Origin: Paucimonas sp.
Lineage (GTDB): Bacteria > Pseudomonadota > Gammaproteobacteria > Burkholderiales > Burkholderiaceae_D
Length of the DNA stretch: 39,684 nt
Reading direction: 5' to 3'
NCBI GenBank assembly: GCA_028292545.1
Contig: JAQGMC010000034.1
Coordinates: 1 to 39,684, forward strand
A program made the position numbers and the translations under genes. Under the pieces are notes generated by a model that did no database searches, was not told the origin of the DNA, and was given only the letters and a program-made list of their open reading frames with translations. Shown here one piece after another: positions 25,035-35,200 of the stretch (position 1 is its first letter; each line of letters starts with the position of its first letter).

Positions 25035-25848
25035 TGGTTTCGTCGGGCGCGCTCAGGTTGGGGCAATGGCCGGTCGCCTTCATCAGCACCAGCGTGCTGC
25101 CTGCCAGCTCACGGTGCATGTATTCGCCCACGGCCTGGGGTGCGATCACGTCACGCGAACACTGCAGGATCAGCGATGGCACCCGCACTTGCTGCAGCGC
25201 GCTGCGATGATCCGACAGGAAAGTCGTGCGCGCGAAATGCCGCGCTATTTCCGGATCGGTCCGGCAAAAACTGTTTTCCAGTTCTTGTGACAAGCCCGGC
25301 CGATCTTCGTTGCCCATGATTGCCGGCGCCATTGCGCTCGACCAACCCAGGTAATTATTGTCGAGGAAATCCAGCAATTCCTCGATATTGGCCTGGTCGA
25401 AACCACCGATGTAGTCGCCATCGTTGATGTAGCTGGGCGAGGGGCCGACCAGCACCAGCTTGCTGAACAGGGCGGGCTCGTCAATGGCTGCCAGCAAGCC
25501 GATCATTGCGCTCACCGAGTGTCCGACAAGGATGATGTCGCGTCCACCGACCATGTGGCAAATGTCGCGCAGGTCGGCCGCATAACCATACAGCGAGCTG
25601 TATTTGTCGCGGTCGAACTGCGACAAGTCGGATTTGCCGGCGCCAACATTGTCAAACAGCACAACCCGATAGTCATTGACGAAGGCAGGCGCGACGAAAC
25701 GCCACATATTCTGGTCGCAGCCAAAGCCGTGCGCGAACACGATGGCCTGATCGCCGCGACCCAGAACCTGAACATTGTTCCTGCGCGTAATTGCCTGGGT
25801 CTGGTCTGGGGACATGAAGGGCCACATGAAAAAACTGGCTGTCACCAT
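24970..25848 (-). CDS. RsbQ-like alpha/beta hydrolase
   Basis: 292-aa cytoplasmic alpha/beta hydrolase. Oxyanion region AHGFGCDQNMW, nucleophile elbow GHSVS with Ser111, Asp233 (CSRDVIAP) and His261 (TGHCPNLS). From memory the Bacillus RsbQ triad is Ser96-Asp219-His247; spacing here (122 and 28) is almost the same. Further family hallmarks are DNVGAGKSD, LVGPSPSYIND and NNYLGWSSAMAP. RsbQ is needed with the PAS phosphatase RsbP to signal energy stress, and is related to plant karrikin/strigolactone receptors. Here the next gene encodes a PAS kinase and overlaps by 65 bp. Start uncertain: ATGs at 25848, 25827 and 25815 are all in frame; the last gives a protein nearest to the RsbQ length. Confidence 0.9.
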   Translation of the reverse strand: MVTASFFMWPFMSPDQTQAITRRNNVQVLGRGDQAIVFAHGFGCDQNMWRFVAPAFVNDYRVVLFDNVGAGKSDLSQFDRDKYSSLYGYAADLRDICHMVGGRDIILVGHSVSAMIGLLAAIDEPALFSKLVLVGPSPSYINDGDYIGGFDQANIEELLDFLDNNYLGWSSAMAPAIMGNEDRPGLSQELENSFCRTDPEIARHFARTTFLSDHRSALQQVRVPSLILQCSRDVIAPQAVGEYMHRELAGSTLVLMKATGHCPNLSAPDETIEAIKAFLKPGSEDRHHQKAS

Positions 25849-26017
25849 ACCAGAATACGCAGGCCAGTGTCTTGATTCTCCCGCGCAGGAAAGGACGAAA
25901 AGCCCTACAGTGGCGCAGGCAATCGTCCCGATAAGAAACCCCTATGCCCTGCGCTTGCGGCAGCGCGCCCGATACGAGCTAATGCGGGCCAAGGCGGGCC
26001 AATGCGCGCGGGCGGGT

Positions 26018-27172
26018 TCAGGCCTCGTCCAGCGGAAGCATGACCGTCACTTCCGTTCCCCGCCCTTCGCCCTCGGAATGCGCGTGGATCTGGCCACCGT
26101 GCAGTAACACCAGTTTCTTGACGATCGACAGGCCAAGGCCCAGTCCATCGTCACGCGCGTTGGCGCGATCGACCTGGATAAAAGGCTCGAAGATATCCTG
26201 CACGCGCTGGGCCGGAATGCCCGCACCCCAGTCGCGCACCGACACCCGGCACCAGCCGCCGCTGCTGGCAACCGTCACGCTGATGGTGCCGCCATCAAGC
26301 GAAAACTTGGATGCGTTATGCAGGATATTGTTGAAGACCTGGTTCATGCGCACCGGGTCGACCCGGACCTGACCCGGACGCTCGCCGGTTTCAAGCAAGA
26401 TCTTTTGGTGCCGCGGGGCGGTGAAGACAGTCGCCGCTTGCGTCACTTCACGCAGTAGCACGTCCACCGGTACGCTGACCTGCTGCAAGCTGAGTTTGCC
26501 CTCGTCGATGCGCGCAATATCCAGCAAGTCGTCCATCAGCCGGCTGACCTGGTTGAGCTGCCGGTCAAGCACTTCAAAGCCCTGTTGCACGCGCTGCGCA
26601 CTGCCGCCCTGCCGCGCCAGGTCGATGGCGGCATGCATCGCGGCCAGCGGATTGCGAACTTCATGTCCAAGCACCGCGAGGAAATGCGCGCGCCGGCTGT
26701 CGACCTCACGCAATTGCTTCAGCGCCGACAATAACTTGCGGTTGGCGCTGGTGGCGCGGTGGCTGAGGTAGAGAATCACGCCCGCAATCAGGTAATAGGA
26801 CAGGGCGCTGACGAGCTCCTGCTCGTTCATGACAAAGCGGCCACGCGGCGCAACGAAATAGTAATTGGCCCACAGGTGGCAGGTAACGGCGGTCACCATG
26901 CCCGTGCGCCATCCGCCGACCCAGCCGGCCAGCGCAATAGCGGCAAAAGCCGGCGTATAAGGCTGCCGATTCTCGAGCCACGGATCAAGCAGCTCGCGCA
27001 CCCCGTATGCCAGTGCCGGGATAGCCAGGCCCAGGCCAATCCAGACCAGCACAGGCGGATCGTCGAGATTCCACAATTCGGTGCTGAACTTTGTGCGCCG
27101 CATGCGAGTGACGTTAGTTGGCAGGGTGGAGGACGCAAATCGCAGGTTCGCGCGCCAGCTCGCAAGCTGCAT
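26018..27172 (-). CDS. Membrane sensor histidine kinase with DUF4118-like (KdpD-type) transmembrane domain
   Basis: About 384 aa from the ATG at 27172, chosen because GGGGA lies just upstream; the frame reaches 27208 and another ATG lies at 27103. The sensor part has several short hydrophobic helices (PVLVWIGLGLAIPALAYGV, AFAAIALAGWVGGW, then LVSALSYYLIAGVILYLS) with a YFVAPRGRF loop, typical of DUF4118. HisKA has a His in LGHEVRNPLAAM (about residue 170). HATPase shows NNILHNASKF, DWGAGIPAQRV and GLGLGLSIVKKL. No receiver is fused, and no response regulator is adjacent. The ligand is unknown; KdpD uses this fold but the potassium-sensing Usp part is missing. Confidence 0.88.
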   Translation of the reverse strand: MQLASWRANLRFASSTLPTNVTRMRRTKFSTELWNLDDPPVLVWIGLGLAIPALAYGVRELLDPWLENRQPYTPAFAAIALAGWVGGWRTGMVTAVTCHLWANYYFVAPRGRFVMNEQELVSALSYYLIAGVILYLSHRATSANRKLLSALKQLREVDSRRAHFLAVLGHEVRNPLAAMHAAIDLARQGGSAQRVQQGFEVLDRQLNQVSRLMDDLLDIARIDEGKLSLQQVSVPVDVLLREVTQAATVFTAPRHQKILLETGERPGQVRVDPVRMNQVFNNILHNASKFSLDGGTISVTVASSGGWCRVSVRDWGAGIPAQRVQDIFEPFIQVDRANARDDGLGLGLSIVKKLVLLHGGQIHAHSEGEGRGTEVTVMLPLDEA

Positions 27173-27324
27173 CGATTCCCCGATTCTATTGCACCACCTG
27201 CGCTTCAAACCTCGCTTAGTTCAAACCTGCGTTTGTCGCAGCGCAGGAAGCTGTTCGCCCTGACCTGCGCAAGATCAGGAGCGCCTGCCTGTCCGCCGAC
27301 GCTGCCGGAGAAAGCGCTCAACGC

Positions 27325-28485
27325 TCAACGCTCACCCATCGACTCGTTCAGGGTTTTCGTAATGGGCTTGGTCAGGTAGCGCAATACGGTCTGCTGGCCA
27401 GTCTTGATCTCGACCGAGGCTGTCATGCCGGGCGTGATGTCGATTTTTTCATTGTTGCGGGTAGCCAGGTTGCGCCCGGTAGTCTTGATTTGCACGCGAT
27501 AGTAGGGCTGCTCGTTGGCGCGCACATCTTCATTGAGCGTGTCGGCGCTGATATACGCGACTTTCCCGTTCAGTACGCCATAGATGGAATAGTCGTAGGC
27601 ATCCATCTTCACCGTCGCCGGCAAGCCCGGCTTGACGAATGCAATGTCGGCCGGCTTGACCTTGGCTTCGATGACCAGGTCGTCGTCGGCTGGCACGATC
27701 TGCATGATTTCTTCGCCCGGACGCGCCACGCCACCCAGGGTGGTCAGGCGCACATTGCGCACCACGCCATCGGTGGGCGCACGCACTTCGGTGAAATCCA
27801 GTTGCTCGCGGCGCTGGGCCGCCACCTGCTGCGCACCGGCCAGGTCTTCCTGCGCCTTCACCAGTTCAGCTTGCGCATCTTGCAAAAATTTGTTCTTGCG
27901 GTTGGTGATCTGCGCTTCAGTGTCGACCAGCTGGCGTTGCAGCTTGAGCACTTCGGCGCGGCTGACGTCGCCAGTCTTGAGCAAGGGCAGGTTCATTTCC
28001 AGTTCCTCGTTCACCAGCTTGCGCGCATTGTCCAGCGCCTGCACTTCTTCGCGCAGGGCTGACTTGCGCTTGCTGTACAAGGCCAGCTGGTTGTCGCGAA
28101 ACTCGGGATAGCGGGCCGCCCCGGGCGGCAGCACCAGGTCGCGCCCGAACACTTCGGCGGACAGGCGCGCCACGGCGAAGGTCAGGGCCGCTACCTTGGC
28201 CTGGGCTTCCAGGTGGCCGGCTTCTGCCTTGGTTTTGTCAAAGCGCGCCAGCAACTGGCCGCGCTTGACGATGGCGCCTTCACGCACCGGCATCTCGGCC
28301 AGCACGCCGCCTTCGGCAACCTGGATCACCTGGTTGCGCGAGCTGGCGATCACCTGGCCCGGCGCGCGCGTGATCTGGTCCAGTTCAGCCCAGTGCGCCC
28401 AGCCGGCGAAACCGGCCACTGCCAACAGGCTGCCCCATATCAGCGCGCGACCGGTGCGTCCTTCCCGCGGCTCGGGCGGCTTCAT
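27325..28485 (-). CDS. HlyD-family periplasmic adaptor of a type I secretion system
   Basis: 386-aa membrane-fusion protein bridging the ABC exporter and the TolC-type channel. A single N-terminal membrane helix (about 13-30) is followed by a lipoyl-like half (APGQVIASSRNQVIQVAEGG), a long alpha-hairpin (about 95-235, with KRKSALREEVQALDNARKLV) and the second lipoyl half (VRAPTDGVVRNVRL), then a beta-barrel domain ending in ITPGMTASVEIKTGQQTVLR. The final tail matches HlyD/LapC-type adaptors. The ATG at 28485 overlaps the stop of the ABC exporter gene (ATGA) with GGGAGAGG upstream, so it is the last gene of the secretion operon. Confidence 0.95.
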   Translation of the reverse strand: MKPPEPREGRTGRALIWGSLLAVAGFAGWAHWAELDQITRAPGQVIASSRNQVIQVAEGGVLAEMPVREGAIVKRGQLLARFDKTKAEAGHLEAQAKVAALTFAVARLSAEVFGRDLVLPPGAARYPEFRDNQLALYSKRKSALREEVQALDNARKLVNEELEMNLPLLKTGDVSRAEVLKLQRQLVDTEAQITNRKNKFLQDAQAELVKAQEDLAGAQQVAAQRREQLDFTEVRAPTDGVVRNVRLTTLGGVARPGEEIMQIVPADDDLVIEAKVKPADIAFVKPGLPATVKMDAYDYSIYGVLNGKVAYISADTLNEDVRANEQPYYRVQIKTTGRNLATRNNEKIDITPGMTASVEIKTGQQTVLRYLTKPITKTLNESMGER

Positions 28486-30581
28486 GCTGCCTCTCCCTGG
28501 GCGACAGGCCGGCCAGCCAGTTTCGCCATCACTTCATTGCGCGGGCCATCAACCACCAGGCGTCCGTTTTGCAGCACGACGATGCGCTCCACCAGCGGCA
28601 TCACTGCATTCTTGTGGGTGCTGACCAAGAGGGTCGCACCGGCGGCCGCCACCTCGCGCAAGACTTGCACCACGCGCGCTTCGGTGGCGGAATCCATATT
28701 GCCGGTCGGTTCGTCGAGCAGCCAGACTTTCGGATTGGCCAGCAGCAGGCGGGTGAACGCAATCAATTGCCGCTGCCCGCCCGACACGCCGCGCCCGCCT
28801 TCGGTAATCTCCAGCGCCAGGCCGCGCGGCTGGCCCAGCACCAGGTCCGACAGGCCGGTGCGGTGGGCAGCCGCCAGGATTGCTTCATCGCCCGGGTCAG
28901 GCAAGCCAAGCAACAAGTTGTCGCGCAGCGTGCCGGAAAACAGGCGCGCCTCCTGCGGCAGGTAACCGACCTGTTCGCGCAGCACGGCTGGCAACAGCAG
29001 GGCTGCATCCATCCCACCCAGCAGCACCCTTCCCTGCGCCGGCCGGTACATGCCCGACGCCAGTTTCAGCAAGGTGCTCTTGCCCGATCCGATCGGGCCC
29101 ACCAGCGCCACCCGCTCACCGGCGCGCAGCTGCAGCCGGTCCAGTTCGAGCGCGGCGCGCTCCTGGCCGCCATAACTGAAGCGGATGCGTTCGAAGCCAA
29201 TCTCGCCACCGAGAAGGGAGGGCGCGAGCTGTTCATGCACCTGGTCGGCTTCATTGGGCAAGGCGATGATTTTGTCGATGCCCTCGATTGCCGCTTTCGC
29301 ATGCGCCCATTGCACCATCACGCCGGGCAACTGGATGATGGGCGACATGGCGCGGTTGCCGATGATGGAGCAAGCCAGCAGCGCGCCCATCGTCATTTTG
29401 TTTTCTGTCACCAGCCAGGCCCCGGCGGCAACCAGCAGCACGTAGCTCACCTGCTGCAGCATGGCAGTCAGGTTCTGCGACAGCGAGGAATGCGTCTTGA
29501 TCGCCTGGTCGGAGCTTGCTGCCTCTTCTACCAGCCGGTTCCAGCGCGATTGCAGCATCCATTCCGAACTGGATGCCTTGACAGATTCAGCGCCATCCAC
29601 CGCTTCCACCAGCAAGCCGGCGCTCTTGTAGCTGGTGGCGATGGTGTTGCGGGTATGGTTCTGGATCGCACGCTGGAAAGCCAGCCCGCACAGCAGCGCC
29701 AGCGGCAGCATCACCAGCGGCACCGCCACCACCCAGCCGCCGATTGCTGCAATCACCAGCAAGAACAGCACGGCGAAAGGCACGTCTGCCAGCACGAACA
29801 GCGAGGTCGACGCCATTACCGCGCGTACCTGCTCGAAACCCTTTATCTGCGACGCCAGGGTGCCCACCGAAGCCGGCCGCGCTTCCATGCGGATGCCGAG
29901 CATGCGCCGGAAAAACCATTCAGACAATTCGGAATCGATCGCCTTGCAAGTCCGGTCTATTGTGTGGCTGCGCACTTGCTTGAGCATGGCTTCCAGCAGG
30001 ATCGACAGCAGCACGCCGACTGACAGCACCCACAAAGTGTTGTAACCCGAATTGGGTATCACGCGGTCGTAGACTTGCATCGAATACAGCGAACTGCCCA
30101 GCGCCAGCAGGCTGGCCAGCGCAGTGGCAAGCACGGCGTCGAGGAACACACCCTTGCGGCGCCAGATTGCATCGCCAACCAGTTGCAGGGCGCTGCGGCG
30201 CTGTGCCGCTTGCGCCGGCGGCGGCAAGCCCAGGCAAGTCGCGCCAGCCAGGTCTGGCAGGGAGAGTGTCGCGCCCGCGCTCGATTCGATGCGCCAGCTA
30301 CCGTCGCCGGCGCGGGCTTGCACCAGCGCCCAGCCGTGGTCCGGCAGGAAAGCGGCGAAAGGCGTGTCGGCCGGCGATGGATTGTGCAGCAGGGCCGGCT
30401 CGCCAGCCAGCTCCGCCATTTGCCAGGCCAGCCGGAACAGGTCGGCAGCCTGGGCCACACCAGGCGCGGCATCGACTGCGCGCTCAACCGCGGTGCGGCG
30501 CGCAAGCGGCATGCGCTGGCGCGCCAGGCTGGCTGAGCGCTCCACCAGTTCCGGCAAGCCTGTGCGTAGCGAAGAAATCAC
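28482..30581 (-). CDS. Type I secretion ABC exporter (permease-ATPase) with degenerate C39-like domain
   Basis: 699-aa inner-membrane exporter that would energise secretion of the RTX protein. The N-terminal ~135 residues look like the catalytically dead C39-like domain of HlyB/LapB-type exporters: no catalytic Cys-containing Q-x-x-x-x-x-C motif is seen. Five or six membrane helices follow (about 150-440). The ATPase has Walker A GPIGSGKST, signature VSGGQRQ, Walker B VWLLDEPTG and H-loop STHK. The start is a GTG at 30581 with AGGGG upstream. It lies about 105 bp after the TolC-type gene and overlaps the HlyD gene by 4 bp. The missing protease activity means that the substrate should carry a C-terminal signal, as the RTX protein does. 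Confidence 0.95.
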   Translation of the reverse strand: MISSLRTGLPELVERSASLARQRMPLARRTAVERAVDAAPGVAQAADLFRLAWQMAELAGEPALLHNPSPADTPFAAFLPDHGWALVQARAGDGSWRIESSAGATLSLPDLAGATCLGLPPPAQAAQRRSALQLVGDAIWRRKGVFLDAVLATALASLLALGSSLYSMQVYDRVIPNSGYNTLWVLSVGVLLSILLEAMLKQVRSHTIDRTCKAIDSELSEWFFRRMLGIRMEARPASVGTLASQIKGFEQVRAVMASTSLFVLADVPFAVLFLLVIAAIGGWVVAVPLVMLPLALLCGLAFQRAIQNHTRNTIATSYKSAGLLVEAVDGAESVKASSSEWMLQSRWNRLVEEAASSDQAIKTHSSLSQNLTAMLQQVSYVLLVAAGAWLVTENKMTMGALLACSIIGNRAMSPIIQLPGVMVQWAHAKAAIEGIDKIIALPNEADQVHEQLAPSLLGGEIGFERIRFSYGGQERAALELDRLQLRAGERVALVGPIGSGKSTLLKLASGMYRPAQGRVLLGGMDAALLLPAVLREQVGYLPQEARLFSGTLRDNLLLGLPDPGDEAILAAAHRTGLSDLVLGQPRGLALEITEGGRGVSGGQRQLIAFTRLLLANPKVWLLDEPTGNMDSATEARVVQVLREVAAAGATLLVSTHKNAVMPLVERIVVLQNGRLVVDGPRNEVMAKLAGRPVAQGEAA

Positions 30582-30685
30582 GTTATTCCCCTGCGGCCGG
30601 GAATGCCTGGCCGATCAAAATTCGAAATCAAAAAGCAGGCAGCAAGCTGCATGCATGGCCGTGCGCATCCAGGCCAGGCCCGCCG

Positions 30686-32077
30686 TCACGGCAACTGCAG
30701 CGTGCCGGTCTGCGCGCGCAGCCGCAAGCCTGCGCCCAGCACCTGGGCGCGTGCATCCTCTACCGCAAAATCGGCCTGGGTGGCTTCACGCACGGCATTG
30801 AGCACATCAAGCCAGCTCTTGCGGCCGATGACGTACTGGCGGGTATAGGAACCGAAGACGTCGGCCGACATCTGCCGCGACAGCAGCGCGTTGTCCAGCC
30901 GCAGCCGGGCTGATTGCCGTTCATTCCAGTCCAGCGCCAGCCGCTCGTCGATGTCGCGCAGCGCCGCTTCGCGCGCCTGGCGGCTCGATTCACGGCGCGC
31001 AACCGCTGCATCGACACCGGAACGCGCCGACAGGCCGGCGCCCGGCTGGGCTTGCAGCACCAGCAACGCACGGTTCTCCGCCAGCGTGCCCAGTCCGCGT
31101 TCAAGACGCACAGCCAGGGTGGGCAACATCGATGCGCGCCGCACCGCTATATCGGAATTCGCGGCCGCTTCTTCGAAAGACAGCCTTTGCAGCACGGGCG
31201 AATAGGTAGTAGCCAGCTGGCGCGCGCTTTCCAGGCTGGCCGGGACGCCGGCTTCAGTCACGCCCTGGGCGCTGATGTCGGGCACGCGGCGGCCGGCAAG
31301 CTGCGACAACTGGGTCAGCGCATTGCGATACGCCTGCGCAGTGGCAGACTGGTCATTCAGGGCCTGGTATAACCGGGCTTCGGCCAGGCTCTGGTCGACG
31401 GCGGAACTGACTTCCTGCCGCACCCGGCGCTGGATCATGTCGAGCAGGCGGCGGTGTTCGACGACACTGGCGTCGGCATACTGCAGGCGCGCCTTTTGCC
31501 GCAGCGCCTCGACCACGGCTGCAATCACGCGCAGTTTCAAGTCGAGCCGGGTTTCCTCCACCGCCGCGCCGGAAGCGTCGAGCCGCTGGCCGGCGGCATC
31601 GATGCTGGCACTGATGCGGCCGCCGCTATAGACCGGTTGTTCAAGGCGCGCCACGCCCATGCTGCCGTTCACGTTGCGGCTGTAGGTTTCGATGGTCGGG
31701 GTGGGATAGCGGGCCCATTGCGCGCCTTCCTTGTCGGCGCGCGCGGCATCCTGGGCCGAGCGTTTTCCCAGCATCAGCGGATGGCTGTCCAGTGCAGCCT
31801 GCAGCAAGTCTGCGAAACGCCAGGCTGGCTCAATACGGATGGCACTGTCTTGCTGCGGCGGCGATGGTGGTGTGGTCGATTGCGCATGCTGGCCCAGCCG
31901 CGATGTCATGGTTTGCTGGGCCAGCGCAGGACCGGGGGCGGCCATGACCAGTGACCAGCAAAGCAGTGCCGCTGCAGGCGCGCCATGGCAGAGGGCAGGT
32001 CTGCGCGGGCACTGCTCGTCGACCGCAGGACGGCTGGCAGGCGGGTGCAAATGGCAGGCTGGATCAATAGGGTTCAT
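30686..32077 (-). CDS. TolC-family outer-membrane channel of a type I secretion system
   Basis: Outer-membrane efflux protein of about 463 aa. After a long N-terminal region a signal peptide ends near MAAPGPALAQQ (about residues 36-55). The mature protein has the two-fold TolC repeat: DLLQAALDSHPLMLGKRSAQ with YSRNVNGSMGVARLEQPVYS in the first half, and ESARQLATTYSPVLQRLSFE, later YVIGRKSWLDVLNAVREATQ in the second. This matches LapE/AggA-type channels. I chose the ATG at 32077 with GGGA upstream; an ATG at 32140 is in frame but has no ribosome site. The gene sits between the RTX cargo and the ABC exporter on the same strand. Confidence 0.92.
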   Translation of the reverse strand: MNPIDPACHLHPPASRPAVDEQCPRRPALCHGAPAAALLCWSLVMAAPGPALAQQTMTSRLGQHAQSTTPPSPPQQDSAIRIEPAWRFADLLQAALDSHPLMLGKRSAQDAARADKEGAQWARYPTPTIETYSRNVNGSMGVARLEQPVYSGGRISASIDAAGQRLDASGAAVEETRLDLKLRVIAAVVEALRQKARLQYADASVVEHRRLLDMIQRRVRQEVSSAVDQSLAEARLYQALNDQSATAQAYRNALTQLSQLAGRRVPDISAQGVTEAGVPASLESARQLATTYSPVLQRLSFEEAAANSDIAVRRASMLPTLAVRLERGLGTLAENRALLVLQAQPGAGLSARSGVDAAVARRESSRQAREAALRDIDERLALDWNERQSARLRLDNALLSRQMSADVFGSYTRQYVIGRKSWLDVLNAVREATQADFAVEDARAQVLGAGLRLRAQTGTLQLP

Positions 32078-32170
32078 GTCGGTCCCGTTGACAGGTACCC
32101 GGGACGCAGTGAAGCGATGCCGCGACAAACTCTGCTCCATGGAAACTGGAAAACGCGATGCCGATCATAC

Positions 32171-32203
32171 AGCCGGTAAGTGACTTTTGGTCGCTTACCG
32201 GCT
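32171..32203. terminator. Strong intergenic hairpin between the RTX cargo gene and the export genes
   Basis: A 14-bp stem with one mismatch (AGCCGGTAAGTGAC at 32171-32184; GTCGCTTACCGGCT at 32190-32203) closes a 5-nt loop. It begins about 30 bp past the RTX stop codon on the minus strand. No U-run follows, so it may act as a partial terminator or as an RNA-stabilising 3' structure. Confidence 0.65.
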
Positions 32204-32233
32204 GTTCGAACGTGCCGGCGTGGTAGCGGGACG

Positions 32234-35200
32234 TCAGAGGATCAGGTTCGACGCATAGAACATGGTCGGCTCGACAGCTGACAATGAAACAAGCGCCTGC
32301 AAAGGTCCGCCCGCAGCCAGGTCGGTCGAGTGGAAGATGGTCGCTGGCCCGTCCGCTGCTTCCTTGAAAATCAACAGGCCCCCGCCATGCACATTCGAAT
32401 GTGCCGCCACTTGCCCGGCCGCCTCTGCTTGCGTCATTGCCGTGTTGTTGAAGATGAAAACGTTCTTGTTGAGGTAGCCCTCGCTGGCAGGCGGAAGGCC
32501 ATAGAATTGCTGGACTGCCCATTGCGCGTTGGGTGAGTCCAGGTGGGCAATGGCGGACAAGTCTATCTGGTCGCCGCCAAAAGACGGGTCGCCGGCCACG
32601 AAGTTGGCCACGGTGTCGTGTCCATCGGCCAGCGATTCCATCCTGACCACCGAGCCGCGCATGTCCTGCCTGGCGGGATCGAGTGCGCCCAGGTCGATCG
32701 TGTCGTTGCCGAAGCCACCGACAATGGTGTCGGCGCCGGGGCCGCCACTGATCGTATCGTCGCCAGCCATGCCTTTGAGCAGGTCATCGCCCCAGCCACC
32801 GAGCAATTCATTGGCGCTGCTGCTGCCGATGAGGGCATCGTTATATTCGCTGCCGCGCACGCTTTCGATTTCAGACAGGCTGTCGCTCGAGATCACGACG
32901 CCGGCACCGTCACGCATCACTGCGTTTGCGGTTCCACTGTTTTCAGCCAGCGTGACCGCGATGCCGCCCGTGGCGAACTGGTAATTCACCAGGTCGCGCC
33001 CGGCGCCGCCGGTATAGCTGTCGTTGCCACCGAAATCCATGAACTGGTTGGCTTGCGAATCGCCGATCAGAGTGTCGTTGCCGGAACCGGTCAAGACTGC
33101 CTCGATGCCGCTGACGCGGTCGTTGGCAATGTTGGCGGTGCCGTTGAAGCTGACGCCATTCACGAGGAAGAAGCCGCCACCGGCATTGGTGTCGTTGCCA
33201 CGCATGTCGATGTTGAGGTTCGACGTTGCCTGCGCATAATCGACGAAGTCAAAACCAGCCCCGCCTTCAATCGTGTTGTCCCCAGCCATTGCGCGGATGA
33301 AGTTGTCCTTGCTGTCGCCGGTGATGGCGTCTGCAAAATTGGTGCCGCGCACGCGCTCGATGCTGATCAGCGTATCTGAACCAGTGCTGCCGCCGCTGCG
33401 CGTGACGGCGGTGCCGTTGCCGGTCACAACATCTGCGCCCAGTACGACGTCCACGCCCGCGACGGTGGCCTCGATAAAGTCGGCCCAGTCGAGTCCGCCT
33501 GCGCCATCGAGCCTGTCATTGCCGCCGCCGCCACGCAGCATATTGCTGCTTGCGTCGCCGGTGATGTTGTCAGCCTGCGCACTACCCATGACGGCTTCAA
33601 AATGCCGCACTGTATGGGTAAAGTCGACAGCGCCGGAACTACCCGGCGCCTTGCCGCTGGCCGTGCCGCCGCCAAGGTCGACCGTGACGCCATCGACCGC
33701 CGCATTGCGGTAATCAAGCCAGTCGAACTGGCTCAGTGACGTGGCGAGTGCGCCCGGCACGGTTGGCGTGCCGCCATCCAGCGTATCTGCGCCGCCATTG
33801 CCGCGGATCGTGTCCGCGCCCAGGCCGCCTTCGATTGAATTGCCCGCAGCGCCATTGTCGCCGATCAGGAAATCACCGAAGTCGGAGCCGACGATATTCT
33901 CGATACCGATCAGCGTGTCGACCTTGCCATCGAAGTCCAGCGCGGTGCCGGTGGCCACTGAAACAGTGCCCGCCAGTGCGCCTGGAATATTGGTGAAGGG
34001 CAGCGTCGGGCCCAGGTTGACTGTGACGCCATTTGCGCGCGGGCTGGCAGCGGCCTCGACATACTCGTAAAACACCGTGTCGCGGCCCGCTCCACCGGTG
34101 ATGGTGTCCTGGCCCATGCCGCCCATGAAGGAATCGTCGCCCGCGCTGCCAGTGAGCGAATCGTCGCCGCTGCCGCCGGCCACGCCATCAACGGCCTGCA
34201 ACGTGTCGGTGCCGATGTCGGCGCCGGACGCGGTGCCGGCTCCCAAATCGGCAGTCACGGCTGCTTTCGCGGCGGTGTAGTCGGCGTAGCCGATTCCAAC
34301 CCGGCTATCCAGGGTATCGTTGCCGGCGCCGCCGGCAAAATCGGCTTCACCGCTGCCCCCTACCAGCAAGTCGTCACCTGCGCCGCCATCAAGCATCGCG
34401 TAACCAGAGCCGCCGGTCAGCGTATCGTTCCCGCCTTCCCCAAACAGTTCGGCATCCCAGTCGCCGGCAACCAGCTGGTTCGCGTTGGCGTCGCCATGCA
34501 GCACGATTTCAAAAGCGGTGCGGCCCTGCGTCGGCGTCAGGCTTGACACCTTGATGGTCAGCGGTGCGGTGTTGCCGTTGTAGTCAAACACCAGTTCTTC
34601 GACATTGCGCACCGTGTCGCGGCCAAAGCCTTGCGCCAGGTCGCTCAGGTCTTGCACCGCCCAACCGCCGGCTTCGCTGTAGATGCGGGCCAGCGTCACG
34701 CCATTTTGCTGCACCAGCCAGGCATCGGCCTGCTGGTCGAGCAGGTAAGTGAGTCCGCCAGGCCCGCTGGTCTTGAGCAGATAGGCAGCCGTGTCGAGGC
34801 CTTCGCCGCCATCGATCATGTCATTGCCTGCGTCGCCAACAATAAAGTCATTGTCGTTATTGCCGAACAAGACATCGTCGCCGCTGCCGCCATACAACTG
34901 GTCGGCACTGAAGCCGCCCTGCAAATTATCATTTCCGCTGCCGCCAAACATGGCGCTGCCGCGGAATGCAGCTTGCAGGTGATCGTCGCCACCCAGGCCT
35001 GCCAGCACTGCATAGCCCTCGCCCGACGGCGCCAGGAAATCATTTGACTGCTGGCCGAAAATCAGCGGCACGTTGGTGCGGTCATCATTGCCGCCGAAGC
35101 GGAACTCCAGGTTTTCGACGCCGGTCACGGTTGCCGTCATCGCGAAATCGCTGAAATTCTGCACCCGCACCGTGCCGCTATCGTCCACGCTCAGGCGGTA

